DNA of 64,000 bases from positions 2,070,001 through 2,134,000 of the forward strand of contig NZ_CP096016.1 of assembly GCF_023650515.1 (NCBI RefSeq), read 5' to 3'. Every line of letters starts with the position of its first letter. Position 1 is the stretch's first letter. This DNA is from Alkalimarinus coralli. Lineage in GTDB: Bacteria > Pseudomonadota > Gammaproteobacteria > Pseudomonadales > Oleiphilaceae. Below the pieces are notes generated by a model. It worked only from the letters and a program-made list of their open reading frames with translations. It was not told the origin of the DNA and ran no database searches. Below, piece after piece: positions 1-12,265 of the stretch. Position numbers and translations under genes: made by a program.

Positions 1-592
1 TTTCACTCTTTACCATTGAAGGATGCCCAGCATGTTAATGCCGCTTGTAGTCACACGACCTATTACGTTTCTCTTTTAGTGGTTTATAGACCACTTCCCC
101 CCTTCGCAACTAGCCTGACCTTTTGAATCTTGCTAGCCCCAACAATCATTGCGCTGTTGGTCGGCTTGGTTTTATCCTCCACACCATTACTGGCTTTCAT
201 CGGCCTAGCCTTCAAAACTACTACGGGTTCATCTGCCACCTCACACTCATACCATTCTTGAGTCACCCCTTGAATAATACGTCCAGTCATTTCCTTTGAC
301 ATGGATACAGTGCCAGGCTTCCCCAGTTACTGCACTGACTCCCTGTTAGAGATCCCACCCTCAAGCACGTTGTTGGTCTGACTAAGTATTGGGCTTCGCG
401 CTATTTTGGACGCTTACCCACCAACACCGCCGAAACAGGTTACGGTTAGTTGTGTACCTCTAACTTCCTATGGCTTCCTTCAGACCCCACCGTTGGCCAG
501 TGGCGCCCTTGCCATTCAGATTATCTTCCCCTTAGTCAGGGTGATTCCACTTTCTTTCAAGTGGACGGGTTTGCCAGCTTCGCTGGGCAAAC
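1..592 (-). other. possible 5' part of a group II intron-like element
   Basis: No convincing protein gene lies here. Read on the minus strand, the segment begins right after the U-tract of the sucD terminator with a stable hairpin (569-592, arms GTTTGCC/GGCAAAC), followed by purine-rich, structured-looking sequence containing GGTCTGAAGGAAGCC, a string I associate with domain I of bacterial group II introns. A small minus-strand ORF (84-302, 72 codons) follows at about the distance where intron ORFs start, but I do not recognise its product. Insertion just 3' of a terminator is known for group IIC introns. The rest of the element, including any reverse transcriptase, would lie beyond the left edge. 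This is inference; it could also be another decayed mobile element or a structured RNA. Confidence 0.33.
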
Positions 593-621
593 AAAAAAGC
601 CGTCTCATAATTGAGACGGCT
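593..621 (-). terminator. rho-independent terminator of the suc operon
   Basis: Nine-base perfect stem GCCGTCTCA/TGAGACGGC (599-607 and 612-620) with a four-base loop, followed on the minus strand by six T (593-598). It lies 48 bases after the sucD stop codon and ends the sucABlpdCD transcription unit. Confidence 0.85.
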
Positions 622-668
622 CTTAAATAACTGCTCCAACCGTTAGTTAGAGCATAGATGCGTTGACA

Positions 669-1541
669 CTACCAGCCAGTCACTTCGGCTAATGCCTTAC
701 CGATATCTGCCAGGCTTTTAACCGTTTTAACACCTGCATCTTCAAGTGCTGCAAACTTCTCAGTAGCTGTACCTTTACCTCCGGCAATGATCGCTCCGGC
801 GTGCCCCATACGCTTACCCGCTGGAGCAGTAACACCCGCTATATACGACACGACAGGCTTAGTCACATTATGTTTAATATACTCGGCAGCTTCCTCTTCT
901 GCTGAACCACCGATTTCACCAATCATAACTATCGCTTCAGTCTGCGGGTCATTCTGGAATAACTCCAGAACATCAATGAAACTAGATCCCGGAATAGGAT
1001 CTCCACCAATACCTACACAGGTAGACTGTCCATAACCGTAATCAGTAGTCTGCTTAACGGCTTCATAAGTCAGAGTTCCTGAACGGGAAACAATGCCCAC
1101 TTTACCGGGCAAATGAATATGACCCGGCATAATCCCTATTTTTGACTCTCCAGGCGTTATAACTCCAGGGCAGTTAGGTCCGATTAAACGTACACCCAAC
1201 TCATCGCACTTAACTTTTGCATCAAGCATGTCAAGTGTAGGGATACCTTCTGTAATACAAACGATCAGCTTAATTCCACCATTGGCGGCTTCGAGAATAG
1301 AGTCTTTACAAAAAGGAGCTGGAACATAAATCACAGACGCATCTGCCCCTGTTTGCTCAACCGCCTCTCTTACCGTGTTGAAAACAGGTAGCCCCAAATG
1401 AGTCTGGCCACCTTTGCCTGGCGTAACGCCGCCTACCATATTAGTGCCGTATTCAATAGCCTGCTCAGAGTGGAACGTACCTTGGGCACCGGTAAAGCCC
1501 TGACAGATAACCTTGGTATTCTTGTCGATTAAAACACTCAT
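669..1541 (-). CDS. sucD: succinyl-CoA synthetase alpha subunit
   Basis: Alpha subunit of succinyl-CoA synthetase, which converts succinyl-CoA plus NDP/ADP and phosphate to succinate, CoA and NTP/ATP in the TCA cycle. The 290-residue length is standard. The N-terminal CoA-binding Rossmann fold carries the [12 protein letters not shown] stretch near residues 13-24. The phosphorylated active-site histidine is H247 in RMGHAGAII. Its start codon overlaps the stop of sucC (TAATG), so the two subunits are probably translationally coupled. It is the last gene of the suc operon, with a clear terminator behind it. Family and role are certain from sequence and context. Confidence 0.98.
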   Translation of the reverse strand: MSVLIDKNTKVICQGFTGAQGTFHSEQAIEYGTNMVGGVTPGKGGQTHLGLPVFNTVREAVEQTGADASVIYVPAPFCKDSILEAANGGIKLIVCITEGIPTLDMLDAKVKCDELGVRLIGPNCPGVITPGESKIGIMPGHIHLPGKVGIVSRSGTLTYEAVKQTTDYGYGQSTCVGIGGDPIPGSSFIDVLELFQNDPQTEAIVMIGEIGGSAEEEAAEYIKHNVTKPVVSYIAGVTAPAGKRMGHAGAIIAGGKGTATEKFAALEDAGVKTVKSLADIGKALAEVTGW

Positions 1542-2710
1542 TATGCTTGGCCCCCTGCTGCCTTAACAACTGAATCAGCGGCATGCTCCAGACTGTCGGC
1601 CGCAATAATGTTTAGTCCGCTGTCTGCCAGCTTCTTAGTACCCAAATCAGCATTGTTACCTTCCAGTCTAACAACGACTGGCACAGCAACACCGACCTCT
1701 TCAACAGCACCGATTATGCCGTCCGCAATAAGGTCACAACGTACAATACCACCGAAGATGTTAACCAGCACCGCTTTAACGCTATCATCAGAGAGGATAA
1801 TTTTAAACGCTTCAGTGACACGCTCTTTGGTCGCACCGCCACCAACGTCAAGGAAGTTAGCAGGCTCTCCACCATGAAGCTTAACTATATCCATGGTTCC
1901 CATCGCCAGACCGGCACCATTAACCATACAGCCAATGTTTCCATCTAATGCGACATAGTTAAGTTCCCACTCTGCTGCTTCTGCTTCACGCGCATCTTCC
2001 TGGGAGGGGTCTCTCATCTCAACCAGCTTAGGCTGACGATAAAGAGCATTTGAATCGATATTAATCTTGCCATCCAGACAATGAAGGTTTCCTTCATCAG
2101 TAATAACAAGAGGGTTTATTTCTAGCAACGCCAAGTCATAATCATGAAACAACTGCGATAAGCCGATAAACAATTTGGTGAACTGCTTGATTTGGCTGCT
2201 GTTCAGACCTAGCTGAAATGCCAAATCTCTGGCTTGGTATGGCTGAGCACCAACCAACGGATCAATGACCGCCTGAAGAATTTTTTCGGGAGTTTCTTCT
2301 GCGACTTTCTCAATCTCAACGCCACCCTCAGTAGACGCCATAAACACGACTCTACGAGTGCTGCGATCTACTACTGCACCTAAATACAGCTCCTGAGCAA
2401 TATCAGTACAAGATTCAACCAGAATTTTAGTAACTGGCTGACCATTCGCATCAGTTTGATAGGTCACAAGGTTTTTGCCCAACCACTGCTCTGCGAACGC
2501 TTTTATATCATCTTTTGAGCTAACAAGCTTAACACCGCCAGCTTTACCCCGGCCACCAGCATGAACCTGTGCTTTAACTACCCATTTGTCTCCGCCAATT
2601 TTGTCAGCAGCTGCCGCAGCTTCTTCAGGGGTATCGCAAGCGTATCCAGTTGATACAGGCAAGCCATACTCAGCGAAAAGTTGCTTTGCCTGATACTCGT
2701 GTAGATTCAT
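1541..2710 (-). CDS. sucC: succinyl-CoA synthetase beta subunit
   Basis: ADP- or GDP-forming beta subunit of succinyl-CoA synthetase, partner of SucD. The protein starts [12 protein letters not shown], the usual N-terminus, and has the ATP-grasp nucleotide-binding region ([14 protein letters not shown], about residues 46-59) and the C-terminal phosphohistidine-contact region with [10 protein letters not shown]. Length 389 is typical (E. coli 388). It follows lpd after about 110 bases and overlaps sucD by one base. It is part of the sucABlpdCD unit that runs from 2-oxoglutarate to succinate. Confidence 0.98.
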   Translation of the reverse strand: MNLHEYQAKQLFAEYGLPVSTGYACDTPEEAAAAADKIGGDKWVVKAQVHAGGRGKAGGVKLVSSKDDIKAFAEQWLGKNLVTYQTDANGQPVTKILVESCTDIAQELYLGAVVDRSTRRVVFMASTEGGVEIEKVAEETPEKILQAVIDPLVGAQPYQARDLAFQLGLNSSQIKQFTKLFIGLSQLFHDYDLALLEINPLVITDEGNLHCLDGKINIDSNALYRQPKLVEMRDPSQEDAREAEAAEWELNYVALDGNIGCMVNGAGLAMGTMDIVKLHGGEPANFLDVGGGATKERVTEAFKIILSDDSVKAVLVNIFGGIVRCDLIADGIIGAVEEVGVAVPVVVRLEGNNADLGTKKLADSGLNIIAADSLEHAADSVVKAAGGQA

Positions 2711-2823
2711 AGTTTTTTCCGTTTATCCAGACAGTTGTATAATGCCCAATTATATATGGACTATTAAGCTGCCGGAGAGGATCACTCTCCAGCAGTCAAT
2801 GAAGTAGCGCCTATCAGCAACGC

Positions 2824-4287
<1,464 letters not shown>

Positions 4288-5535
4288 TTATACGTCTAGG
4301 ACAATTCGGGCTGGATCTTCAAGTAACTCTTTCATGGTTACAAGGAACTGCACAGCTTCTTTCCCGTCAATCATCCTATGGTCATATGACAATGCCAAGT
4401 ACATCATTGGCAATATTACAACTTCACCATCTACAGCCATTGGACGCTCCTGAATTTTGTGCATTCCAAGTATTGCTGTCTGTGGTGGATTTAGTATGGG
4501 TGTGGACATTAACGAACCAAATACACCACCATTGGAAATGGTGAATGTTCCTCCAGTCATATCTTCAATGGCTAACTTCCCATCACGCGCCTTTAAGCCA
4601 TAACCACGTATAGACGCTTCAATATCGGCAAGCCCCATGCCATCAACATCCCTCAGAACAGGAACAACCAGACCACGATCTGAAGATACAGCCACACCGA
4701 TATCCTGATATCCATGATAAACGATGTCGTTACCATCAATTGATGCATTAACTGCCGGGTATCGCTTGAGTGCTTCTACTGCAGCCTTAACAAAGAAGGA
4801 CATGAAGCCCAGACGAGTGCCATTGTGCTTCTTCTCAAACAAATCTTTATACTGGTTCCGAAGATCCATAATCGGCTTCATGTTAACTTCGTTAAACGTC
4901 GTCAACATTGCAGCTGTCTGCTGGGCGTTGACTAAGCGCCTTGCAATACTGGCTCTAAGACGAGTCATCGGAACTCTTTTTTCAGGTCTACCTTGGCCAG
5001 GAACTTCCAGGCTAGGCATTGTTGGTGCATCAGTAGCCGCCTTACTCGCGTCAGTTTGGGGCGCCGAAGCCGCAACCGACTTGCTTGATGCACCCAAATA
5101 GTTCACGACATCTTCTTTAGTCAATCGCCCCCCTTTACCAGATGCTGGTATTGAGGATGCATCCAGATTATTCTCATCAACCAGTTTGCGAGCGGCAGGA
5201 CTCAACAAAATTTCCTCTGTTGCTTTTGGAGTAATGACTTCCTGTTCAGTTGAGGCTTCGGATGTAGCCCCTTTTGTTTCCGCAGCCGAGCCTGAAGCCC
5301 CCTCTGCAAAAACGCCTATAACCTCTCCACTGAGGACGGTATCTCCCTCACCTTTTACAACTTTCTCTATTACACCATCATTGGGTGCAACAACTTCCAG
5401 CACAACTTTGTCTGTTTCAATATCGACAATAAGCTCATCTCTAGAAACTTGCTCGCCTGGCTGCTTATGCCAGGTCGCAATAGTTCCGTCTGCTACAGAC
5501 TCAGGGAAGGTAGGTGCTTTAATTTCGATTGCCAT
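4288..5535 (-). CDS. sucB: 2-oxoglutarate dehydrogenase E2, dihydrolipoyl succinyltransferase
   Basis: Core E2 of the 2-oxoglutarate dehydrogenase complex, transferring the succinyl group to CoA. One N-terminal lipoyl domain (about 1-78) has the lipoylated lysine K43 in [10 protein letters not shown] Ser/Ala/Glu-rich linker and the peripheral subunit-binding domain (about 108-146, SPAARKLV...GGRLTKEDV) follow. The catalytic domain occupies the C-terminal half, with the [10 protein letters not shown] active-site motif near residue 386. Length 415 is close to E. coli SucB (405). It lies 33 bases after sucA and 24 before the lpd ATG, consistent with one mRNA. Confidence 0.97.
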   Translation of the reverse strand: MAIEIKAPTFPESVADGTIATWHKQPGEQVSRDELIVDIETDKVVLEVVAPNDGVIEKVVKGEGDTVLSGEVIGVFAEGASGSAAETKGATSEASTEQEVITPKATEEILLSPAARKLVDENNLDASSIPASGKGGRLTKEDVVNYLGASSKSVAASAPQTDASKAATDAPTMPSLEVPGQGRPEKRVPMTRLRASIARRLVNAQQTAAMLTTFNEVNMKPIMDLRNQYKDLFEKKHNGTRLGFMSFFVKAAVEALKRYPAVNASIDGNDIVYHGYQDIGVAVSSDRGLVVPVLRDVDGMGLADIEASIRGYGLKARDGKLAIEDMTGGTFTISNGGVFGSLMSTPILNPPQTAILGMHKIQERPMAVDGEVVILPMMYLALSYDHRMIDGKEAVQFLVTMKELLEDPARIVLDV

Positions 5536-5568
5536 TTGTTATCCTTTCTCTACGAATTCTTTTCTTAG

Positions 5569-8409
5569 TTATACGTCTAATGCTTCGCTCACTAGCTTAT
5601 TCTGCTCTTCTACGTGGACTGAGGCGTAGCCACATGCCGGCGCTGCGGATGCAGGCCTGCCCGCGTAATTGAGGTATATTTTCGGGTTAATCTCCCGTAG
5701 CACTTCTCGCATATGGTGCTGACTACAGTACCAAGCCCCCTGATTCATAGGCTCTTCCTGACACCATACAACATCCGTGAATTTTGGATAAACGGACAGC
5801 ACATCCAACAAGTCCTCAGATGGGAAAGGGTAAAGTTGCTCAATGCGAACAATAGCAACCTCTTCTTTCCCCTCATTACGTCGTCGCTCCAATAGGTCGT
5901 AATAAACCTTACCGCTACAAAGCACTACGCGCTTGACTTTTTTCGGATCCAGCGCATCGACTTCGGGTAAAACCGTATGAAAAGTACCTTCTGACAACTC
6001 TTCAATGGTAGAAACCGCTTCTTTGTGCCTCAACAAGCTTTTCGGAGTAATCGCAATCAACGGTTTTCTCAAAGGTCTCTTAACCTGGCGTCTCAGCATA
6101 TGGAACACCTGAGATGGCGTTGTTGGCACGCAAACCTGAATGTTGTGTTCAGCACACAATTGCAAATAACGTTCCAATCTGGCTGATGAGTGCTCCGGCC
6201 CCTGCCCTTCGTAGCCATGAGGTAGCAGCATGGTTAGACCACACAAGCGCCCCCACTTGTGCTCACCACTGGTTATAAATTGGTCAATCACAACTTGAGC
6301 GCCATTCGCAAAATCCCCGAACTGAGCCTCCCAAACAACAAGCGCGCTTGGGTTAGTGGTAGCATAGCCATACTCAAAGCCCAATACCGCGACCTCGGAT
6401 AGCAACGAGTCGTAGATTTCAATTTTTGGCTGGTTATCCGACAAATGGCTCAATGGCATATAAACGGAGCCATCATTCTGGCTATGCAACACAGCATGAC
6501 GATGAGAAAACGTTCCGCGCCCCACATCCTGGCCGGTTATGCGAACCTCATGACCATCATTTAGCAATGTGGCATACGCCATGACTTCTGCATATCCCCA
6601 GTTAACAGGCATGGCGCCTTGGTTCATTTTGTTCCGGTCTTCAATAATCTTCTGAACCTGGCGCTGAATAGGGAACCCGTCAGGTGTTTGCCCAAGCTTC
6701 TTTCCCAGCCTTTCGAGTGTTTTACGATTAATGCTGGTTTTTGCTTTTGCCGTCCACTCATGACCAAGATAAGGCGTCCAGTCGACATGTAACTCTAGCT
6801 TAGGATCCTTGACCAAGCTCTTTGCAACGTGGTCACCGTTATCCAGAGCATCCCTGTACTCATCTTCAAGCTTTTTCGACTCTTCAGCCGTCAAGACACC
6901 TTTGCTGACAAGGCTTTCTGCGTAGATATTTCGAGTCGTCTGCTGCGACTTAATCTGCTTGTACATAATGGGCTGGGTGCCCGAAGGTTCATCAGCTTCG
7001 TTATGGCCCCGCCGCCTATAACAAACAAGGTCAATCACGACATCCTTTTTAAACTGATGGCGATAGTCCATGGCCACTTGAGTTACAAACAGCACGGCCT
7101 CCGGGTCATCACCATTTACATGTAAAATAGGTGCCTGAATCATCTTGGCAACGTCAGTACAATACTCTGTCGAACGGGCATCTTCCTGTTTATTGGTCGT
7201 GAACCCGACCTGGTTATTAATCACAACATGAACCGTACCACCTGTGTGATATGCCCTTGTTTGCGACATCTGGAAGGTTTCCATAACCACACCCTGCCCC
7301 GCAAACGCTGCATCACCATGCATTATAATGGGGACGACGGTTTCGCCATGGCTATCTTCTCGTCGTGACTGACGGGCTCTGACAGAGCCTTCAACAACAG
7401 GAGATACAATTTCAAGATGTGACGGATTAAAAGAAAGGGCCAAATGCACTTCGCCACCAGGGGTCATTACATTCGATGAAAAGCCTTGATGGTACTTAAC
7501 GTCACCCGAGCCCATTTCATGTAATTTCTTACCTTCAAATTCATCAAACAGGTCTTTAGGGTTTTTGCCCAACGTATTAACCAATACATTGAGCCTACCT
7601 CGGTGAGCCATACCGATGACAATCTCTTTAGCGCCATAGCTACCGGCTCGCTGGATCAATTCATCAGTAAGGGGAATCAAACTCTCACCACCTTCGAGGC
7701 CAAATCGCTTGGTTCCTGGATAGCGTGAGCCCAGATATTTTTCCAAGCCCTCTGCGGCTGTAAGTCTCTCTAGCAGATGCTTTCGTGTTTCAGGTTCATA
7801 TTCAGGGTGCGCTTTTACCGACTCCAAACGCTGCTGAAACCACCTTTTGGTCTCAGTATCGACGATGTGCATATACTCAGCACCGACAGTACTACAGTAT
7901 GTCTGCTCCAAACCTTCAACGATATCTCTTAACGTCATTGATTCAGCGCCGAACATCAATGACCCGGTTTGAAACTCGATATCCAGGTCTGCTTCACTTA
8001 ACCCATGGTACTGCAAGCCCAAATCAGCGATGGTTTCCCGCTCCATAATACCCAGAGGATCCAGAGAGGCATGTTGATGGCCCCGGAAACGGTACGCATT
8101 AATTAACTGGAGAACTTTGACTTGCTTGGTTTCGTGCTCAGAGGTCGCACTGGAAGGGGTAGATGTTTGACTGTATTGACGTTGATTTTTGGAGATGTGT
8201 AGAAATTGTTCTCGGATGGTTGAGTGAGGTACATCACGAGAAGTGGCACCTTCTTCAGCTCTTGGGAGCTGATCAAAATAACTTCTCCACTCTTCTGGGA
8301 CCTGATTAGGGTCGGTCAGGTAAGTGTCGTATAACTGCTCAACATAAGCAAAGTTCCCTCCTGCCAGATGGGAAGTCTGCCATAACTGCTCCATTATGCT
8401 TTCGTGCAT
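5569..8409 (-). CDS. sucA: 2-oxoglutarate dehydrogenase E1
   Basis: Thiamine-diphosphate-dependent E1 that decarboxylates 2-oxoglutarate and succinylates the E2 lipoyl arm. The protein is 946 residues, near the family norm (E. coli 933). The start MHESIMEQLW matches the usual SucA N-terminus, and the GGNFAYVEQLYDTYL segment is the conserved N-terminal E2-binding region. AHRGRLNVLVNTLGK, the GDAAFAGQG motif and NNQVGFTT mark the ThDP/metal site, and QDVGRGTFSHRHAVLH the C-terminal half. It is the first gene of the suc operon, separated from sdhB by 316 bases that carry a hairpin. Confidence 0.98.
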   Translation of the reverse strand: MHESIMEQLWQTSHLAGGNFAYVEQLYDTYLTDPNQVPEEWRSYFDQLPRAEEGATSRDVPHSTIREQFLHISKNQRQYSQTSTPSSATSEHETKQVKVLQLINAYRFRGHQHASLDPLGIMERETIADLGLQYHGLSEADLDIEFQTGSLMFGAESMTLRDIVEGLEQTYCSTVGAEYMHIVDTETKRWFQQRLESVKAHPEYEPETRKHLLERLTAAEGLEKYLGSRYPGTKRFGLEGGESLIPLTDELIQRAGSYGAKEIVIGMAHRGRLNVLVNTLGKNPKDLFDEFEGKKLHEMGSGDVKYHQGFSSNVMTPGGEVHLALSFNPSHLEIVSPVVEGSVRARQSRREDSHGETVVPIIMHGDAAFAGQGVVMETFQMSQTRAYHTGGTVHVVINNQVGFTTNKQEDARSTEYCTDVAKMIQAPILHVNGDDPEAVLFVTQVAMDYRHQFKKDVVIDLVCYRRRGHNEADEPSGTQPIMYKQIKSQQTTRNIYAESLVSKGVLTAEESKKLEDEYRDALDNGDHVAKSLVKDPKLELHVDWTPYLGHEWTAKAKTSINRKTLERLGKKLGQTPDGFPIQRQVQKIIEDRNKMNQGAMPVNWGYAEVMAYATLLNDGHEVRITGQDVGRGTFSHRHAVLHSQNDGSVYMPLSHLSDNQPKIEIYDSLLSEVAVLGFEYGYATTNPSALVVWEAQFGDFANGAQVVIDQFITSGEHKWGRLCGLTMLLPHGYEGQGPEHSSARLERYLQLCAEHNIQVCVPTTPSQVFHMLRRQVKRPLRKPLIAITPKSLLRHKEAVSTIEELSEGTFHTVLPEVDALDPKKVKRVVLCSGKVYYDLLERRRNEGKEEVAIVRIEQLYPFPSEDLLDVLSVYPKFTDVVWCQEEPMNQGAWYCSQHHMREVLREINPKIYLNYAGRPASAAPACGYASVHVEEQNKLVSEALDV

Positions 8410-8725
8410 TTTTTATAGCTCGCCTTGGTTAATGCCTGGGAGCTATCTGGTGGCAACCGGTTAAAAACTTACCTTTGATGACTGCTGCCCCACAGATAGC
8501 ACGGGTGTTACCCGCCAACCAGTGGTTTTCTTTTTTTTCAGCAAAACTGCAACATCAACTTTTTGGGTTTACGTTACAGGTTCCGGATTATGTGCGCTAA
8601 CATTAAGGCAAGATATTAGCCATTAGTATCAGCGACACATGGATTCATCAGTACAGTATAGACATTTTCTGGGAAACCCCTAATTATTAAAGAGTTTCCC
8701 AGCTAAAATATCTATCAGCCCACTA
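8410..8725. other. sdhB-sucA intergenic region
   Basis: A 316-base space between two operons of the same strand. I see no credible ORF. It holds the hairpin listed at 8669-8702 and presumably the suc promoter, which I could not pick out with confidence. Confidence 0.6.
8669..8702 (-). terminator. hairpin after sdhB, possible terminator or attenuator
   Basis: Perfect 9-bp stem CTGGGAAAC/GTTTCCCAG with a 16-base loop, 24 bases after the sdhB stop. No U-tract follows on the minus strand (AAAATG comes next). Partial termination or mRNA stabilisation between sdhCDAB and sucAB is therefore as likely as full termination. Confidence 0.4.
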
Positions 8726-9430
8726 CTAAGTAGCGCGCTGTAGAAGCATATTCCTTATATGACCAATTGCTCTGGTAGGGTTAAGCCCTTTGGGGCAAAC
8801 GCTTACACAGTTCATGATACCTCTGCAGCGGAAAACACTGAAAGGATCATCAAGGTCTGCCAAACGCTCTGCAGTCGCGGTATCACGACTATCTGCCAAG
8901 AACCTGTAAGCCTGCAATAAGCCAGATGGCCCTACGAACTTATCTGGGTTCCACCAGAACGATGGGCATGCAGTTGAACAACATGCACAAAGAATACACT
9001 CATAAAGCCCATCCAGCTTTTCGCGATCCTCAGGCGTCTGAAGACGTTCAATAGCTGGAGCTGGCTTATCATTGATCAAGAATGGCTTAATTTTTTCGTA
9101 CTGCTTGTAGAACATTGACATATCTACAACCAGGTCACGAATAACGGGCAATCCAGGCAATGGACGCAATATCAGTTTGTTATTCTTCACTACGGAAGAT
9201 AGCGGCGTGATACAGGCCAACCCGTTTTTGCCGTTCATATTGAGCCCATCTGAGCCACATACACCTTCACGGCACGAACGTCTGTAGGCTAACGAAGTAT
9301 CTTGCTCCTTCATCAACCCTAGTACGTCTAAAACCATCAAATCCTTGCCTTCAGGGATGTCAACTTGAACATCCTGCATATAAGGGGTTTGATCTGTTTC
9401 TGGATTATAACGATATATACTAACTAACAT
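8726..9430 (-). CDS. sdhB: succinate dehydrogenase iron-sulfur subunit
   Basis: Electron-transfer subunit of succinate:quinone oxidoreductase (complex II). All cluster ligands are present: the [2Fe-2S] set in CREGVCGSDG...NGLAC, and the [4Fe-4S] and [3Fe-4S] sets in CILCACCSTACP and CRGIMNCVSVCPKGLNP. Length 234 is typical. It lies 14 bases after sdhA and closes the sdhCDAB operon. It passes electrons from the FAD of SdhA to ubiquinone at the SdhCD membrane anchor. Confidence 0.98.
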   Translation of the reverse strand: MLVSIYRYNPETDQTPYMQDVQVDIPEGKDLMVLDVLGLMKEQDTSLAYRRSCREGVCGSDGLNMNGKNGLACITPLSSVVKNNKLILRPLPGLPVIRDLVVDMSMFYKQYEKIKPFLINDKPAPAIERLQTPEDREKLDGLYECILCACCSTACPSFWWNPDKFVGPSGLLQAYRFLADSRDTATAERLADLDDPFSVFRCRGIMNCVSVCPKGLNPTRAIGHIRNMLLQRAT

Positions 9431-9444
9431 TCCTCAATCCCCCC

Positions 9445-11217
9445 TTAGTAGCTTCGAATCTTCGGCTCAAACGCCTCAACAGTTTTCGGCGAGAAGTTTA
9501 CATCACGCTTTCCAACGCGCTTCTCTGTTGGGAAATACATAGAATGCTTCAACCAATTCTCATCATCACGCTCAGTAAAGTCATTTCTTGCATGCGCTCC
9601 ACGGCTCTCTTTACGCTCTTCAGCTGATACCGCTGTCGCATACGCGACTTCGAACAGGTTATCCAACTCCAGTGCTTCAATTCGCGCAGTATTAAATGCA
9701 CCACTCTTATCTTCAAGATGGGTGTTCTGCACTCGAACACGAAGCTCATCCAGCATCTTAAGACCTTTCTGCATGGTTTCACCGTCGCGGAATACACCAA
9801 AGTACAACTGCATAGTGCTCTGCAAGTCAGCTCTAACCTGTGCAACACTTTCGCCACCGGTAGAGTTGTTCAAACGGTCAAGACGTGCCATCGCAGCCTC
9901 AATATCCGCCTCAGTCGCAGCATCGGTCGCAAAGCCTTCTTTCAATGACTTCTCGATCTGAATACCTGCTGCCCGGCCAAATACAACCAAATCAAGCAGA
10001 GAGTTACCACCCAAGCGGTTTGCACCATGAACAGATACACAAGCTGCCTCTCCACAAGCGTACAGACCTTCGATAATCTGATCGTTGCCATCAGCATCTT
10101 GAGTCAAAGCCTGCCCGCCAATAGTAGTAGGTATACCGCCCATCATGTAGTGGCAGGTTGGGACGACTGGAACAGGCGCTTTTACCGGATCAACATGGGC
10201 AAATGTTTTCGACAGCTCACAAATCCCTGGCAGGCGTAAGTTAAGAGTCTCCTCACCCAAGTGATCTAGCTTAAGCAATACGTGATCTTTGTTTGGCCCA
10301 CAACCTCGGCCCGCAAGAATCTCAAGAACCATTGAACGTGCTACAACATCACGGCCAGCCAGATCCTTTGCGTTTGGCGCATAACGCTCCATAAAGCGTT
10401 CGCCGTCACCATTAATCAAGTAACCACCTTCACCACGGCAGCCCTCTGTTACCAGAACCCCCGCACCTGCTATACCCGTTGGGTGGAACTGCCACATTTC
10501 CATATCCTGGCCCGGGAAACCTGCGCGAAGCGCCATTCCCATTCCATCACCGGTATTAATAAGCGCATTAGTCGTAGACTGGTAAATTCGCCCTGCGCCA
10601 CCAGTAGCCATAACTGTAGCTTTGGCTTTTACATAAACAGTTTCACCTGTTTCAATACAGATCGCGATAACACCCACGACTGCATTCTTCTGATTCTTAA
10701 CCAGATCTACTGCGTACCATTCGTTTAGAAAGGTTGTGCCACCTTTAAGGTTGCCTTGGTACAAAGCATGAAGAAGTGCGTGCCCGGTTCTATCTGCTGC
10801 AGCACAAGTTCTCGCCGCCTGACCACCTTTACCATAGTCTTTAGACTGACCACCAAATGGACGCTGGTAGATACGTCCCTCTTCTGTACGGGAAAAAGGC
10901 AGCCCCATGTGATCCAATTCATAAACAGCCTGCGGACCAACAGAGCACATGTATTCAATAGCGTCCTGGTCACCTATGTAATCTGAACCTTTGACGGTGT
11001 CATACATGTGCCAGCGCCAATCATCGTTCGGGTCGTTACTTGCAATCGCACAGGTAATACCGCCTTGTGCTGATACAGTGTGAGAACGGGTAGGAAATAC
11101 TTTAGTGATACAGGCTGTTTTAACGCCTGATTCAGTCAACTGAAGTGCAGCACGCATGCCTGCACCGCCACCACCAATTACAATGGCATCATAAGTTAGA
11201 GTTCGAAGCTTAGACAT
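9445..11217 (-). CDS. sdhA: succinate dehydrogenase flavoprotein subunit
   Basis: Catalytic flavoprotein of complex II, oxidising succinate to fumarate on the cytoplasmic face of the inner membrane. N-terminal FAD-binding [11 protein letters not shown], the covalent flavinylation site region [13 protein letters not shown], the substrate-binding [11 protein letters not shown] segment and the C-terminal catalytic-arginine region [10 protein letters not shown] are all present. Length 590 equals the usual size (E. coli 588). It lies three bases after sdhD, in the order C-D-A-B. Confidence 0.98.
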   Translation of the reverse strand: MSKLRTLTYDAIVIGGGGAGMRAALQLTESGVKTACITKVFPTRSHTVSAQGGITCAIASNDPNDDWRWHMYDTVKGSDYIGDQDAIEYMCSVGPQAVYELDHMGLPFSRTEEGRIYQRPFGGQSKDYGKGGQAARTCAAADRTGHALLHALYQGNLKGGTTFLNEWYAVDLVKNQKNAVVGVIAICIETGETVYVKAKATVMATGGAGRIYQSTTNALINTGDGMGMALRAGFPGQDMEMWQFHPTGIAGAGVLVTEGCRGEGGYLINGDGERFMERYAPNAKDLAGRDVVARSMVLEILAGRGCGPNKDHVLLKLDHLGEETLNLRLPGICELSKTFAHVDPVKAPVPVVPTCHYMMGGIPTTIGGQALTQDADGNDQIIEGLYACGEAACVSVHGANRLGGNSLLDLVVFGRAAGIQIEKSLKEGFATDAATEADIEAAMARLDRLNNSTGGESVAQVRADLQSTMQLYFGVFRDGETMQKGLKMLDELRVRVQNTHLEDKSGAFNTARIEALELDNLFEVAYATAVSAEERKESRGAHARNDFTERDDENWLKHSMYFPTEKRVGKRDVNFSPKTVEAFEPKIRSY

Positions 11218-11220
11218 TAA

Positions 11221-11568
11221 TTACAGTCCCCACAAAATTTGAACGCCCCAGACGAAATATACGAACATCACGCCGCCACAAAACGCTTGAAAAAGGAATC
11301 TAACCAAACCATTTTTCAAATAATCTGTTGAAATGGTCCACATTCCAACCCACGCATGTGCGCTAAGAGAAACCAAGGCCATAATGGTAAATATCTTCAT
11401 GCAGGTATTTGCAAACAACCCACTCCAAGCTTCGTAGCTCAGATCTGGTGTCAACACAAAATAACCTAATAGAAAAAGGATATATACTGCTAAAACAACA
11501 GCCGTAACCCGTTGCACCATCCAGTCATATAGACCACTTCTTCCTAAGCTAGTAACACTGGCTACCAT
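11221..11568 (-). CDS. sdhD: succinate dehydrogenase membrane anchor subunit
   Basis: Hydrophobic 115-residue anchor with three predicted transmembrane helices (about 20-40, 55-77 and 88-112). With SdhC it binds heme b and ubiquinone. The conserved histidine in SLSAHAWVGMW is the heme-ligand candidate, and the following WTISTDYLK is typical of the family. The N-terminus (SLGRSGLYDWMVQRVTAVVL) matches gammaproteobacterial SdhD. It overlaps the end of sdhC by seven bases. Confidence 0.95.
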   Translation of the reverse strand: MVASVTSLGRSGLYDWMVQRVTAVVLAVYILFLLGYFVLTPDLSYEAWSGLFANTCMKIFTIMALVSLSAHAWVGMWTISTDYLKNGLVRFLFQAFCGGVMFVYFVWGVQILWGL

Positions 11569-11936
11569 ATCCAGACTCCTGTGAGCAAAATCAATACAAT
11601 TGAAACCACCAAGGTAATTTTGGCGCCCAACTTACCACCTTCTAACGTTTCGCCAATACCAGCGTCCATTAATAGATGCTTGATGCCTGCAACAAGGTGG
11701 TACAACAATGCCGAGATAATTCCCCATAGAATCAACTTGGCTAAAAAACCCTGCATAATGTCTTTGATGACATTAAACCCTTCTTCACCGCTTAGGGACA
11801 TTTCAAATGCCCACAATACGAACGCAACTCCAACAAACAGAGCTAACCCCGTAATACGATGAATTATCGAAGTGATGGCAGGTAGTGGAAAACTAAATTT
11901 GGACAGATCTAGGTTAACAGGTCTATTGCTATTCAC
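11562..11936 (-). CDS. sdhC: succinate dehydrogenase cytochrome b556 subunit
   Basis: Membrane anchor and heme b subunit of complex II with three transmembrane helices. The RPVNLDLSKF...ITSIIHRITG N-terminus and the heme-ligand region YHLVAGIKHLLMD are diagnostic. The open frame extends up to a TTG at 11993 (143 residues), but the extra N-terminal peptide is unlike the family. A GTG at 11936 gives VNSNRPVNLDL and 124 residues, close to E. coli (129), so I place the start there. The ribosome-binding site is weak at both candidates. It is the first gene of sdhCDAB. Confidence 0.9.
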   Translation of the reverse strand: MNSNRPVNLDLSKFSFPLPAITSIIHRITGLALFVGVAFVLWAFEMSLSGEEGFNVIKDIMQGFLAKLILWGIISALLYHLVAGIKHLLMDAGIGETLEGGKLGAKITLVVSIVLILLTGVWIW

Positions 11937-12059
11937 AGCTTCTTCACACTCTTTTGGGCCCACAGGGGGCGAATTTACAGGAGAGGTGCTCAAGGCGTTT
12001 CTTTAGGAAGGCCGGATAGCCTCTCTATGAGAACGAACTCTGGCTATTTCGGGAACGAG

Positions 12060-12088
12060 ATTATAGAGATATGTCTACAAAATTACAA
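12060..12088 (-). promoter_or_regulatory. candidate sdhCDAB promoter
   Basis: On the minus strand TTGTAA (12083-12088) and a perfect TATAAT (12060-12065) are separated by 17 bases. This lies about 125 bases upstream of the preferred sdhC start. Confidence 0.45.
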
Positions 12089-12159
12089 TTGGCGTAACAA
12101 TTTATCTACTTTATGCATAAGAAACTCCCGACGCAGGATATAACTTCCCCACCTCCGCA

Positions 12160-12187
12160 TTGACAAATTTTTCTCAATCTCTATAGT
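12160..12187 (+). promoter_or_regulatory. candidate gltA promoter
   Basis: Perfect -35 TTGACA (12160-12165) and TATAGT (12182-12187) with a 16-base spacer, pointing at gltA. It implies a 5' leader of over 370 bases containing the palindrome at 12266-12314. A nearer promoter is possible. Confidence 0.4.
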
Positions 12188-12265
12188 TGTGCGGCCGACA
12201 TAATCATATAAATGGCAGAAAAATACGACCAAACAACAAGTTAAGCGATTTAACCCCTTAAAATT

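Noticed and set aside
406-630. 74-codon plus-strand ORF in the left intergenic region
   Set aside because: Runs through the sucD terminator hairpin and has no start signal; more likely non-coding sequence of the candidate mobile element.
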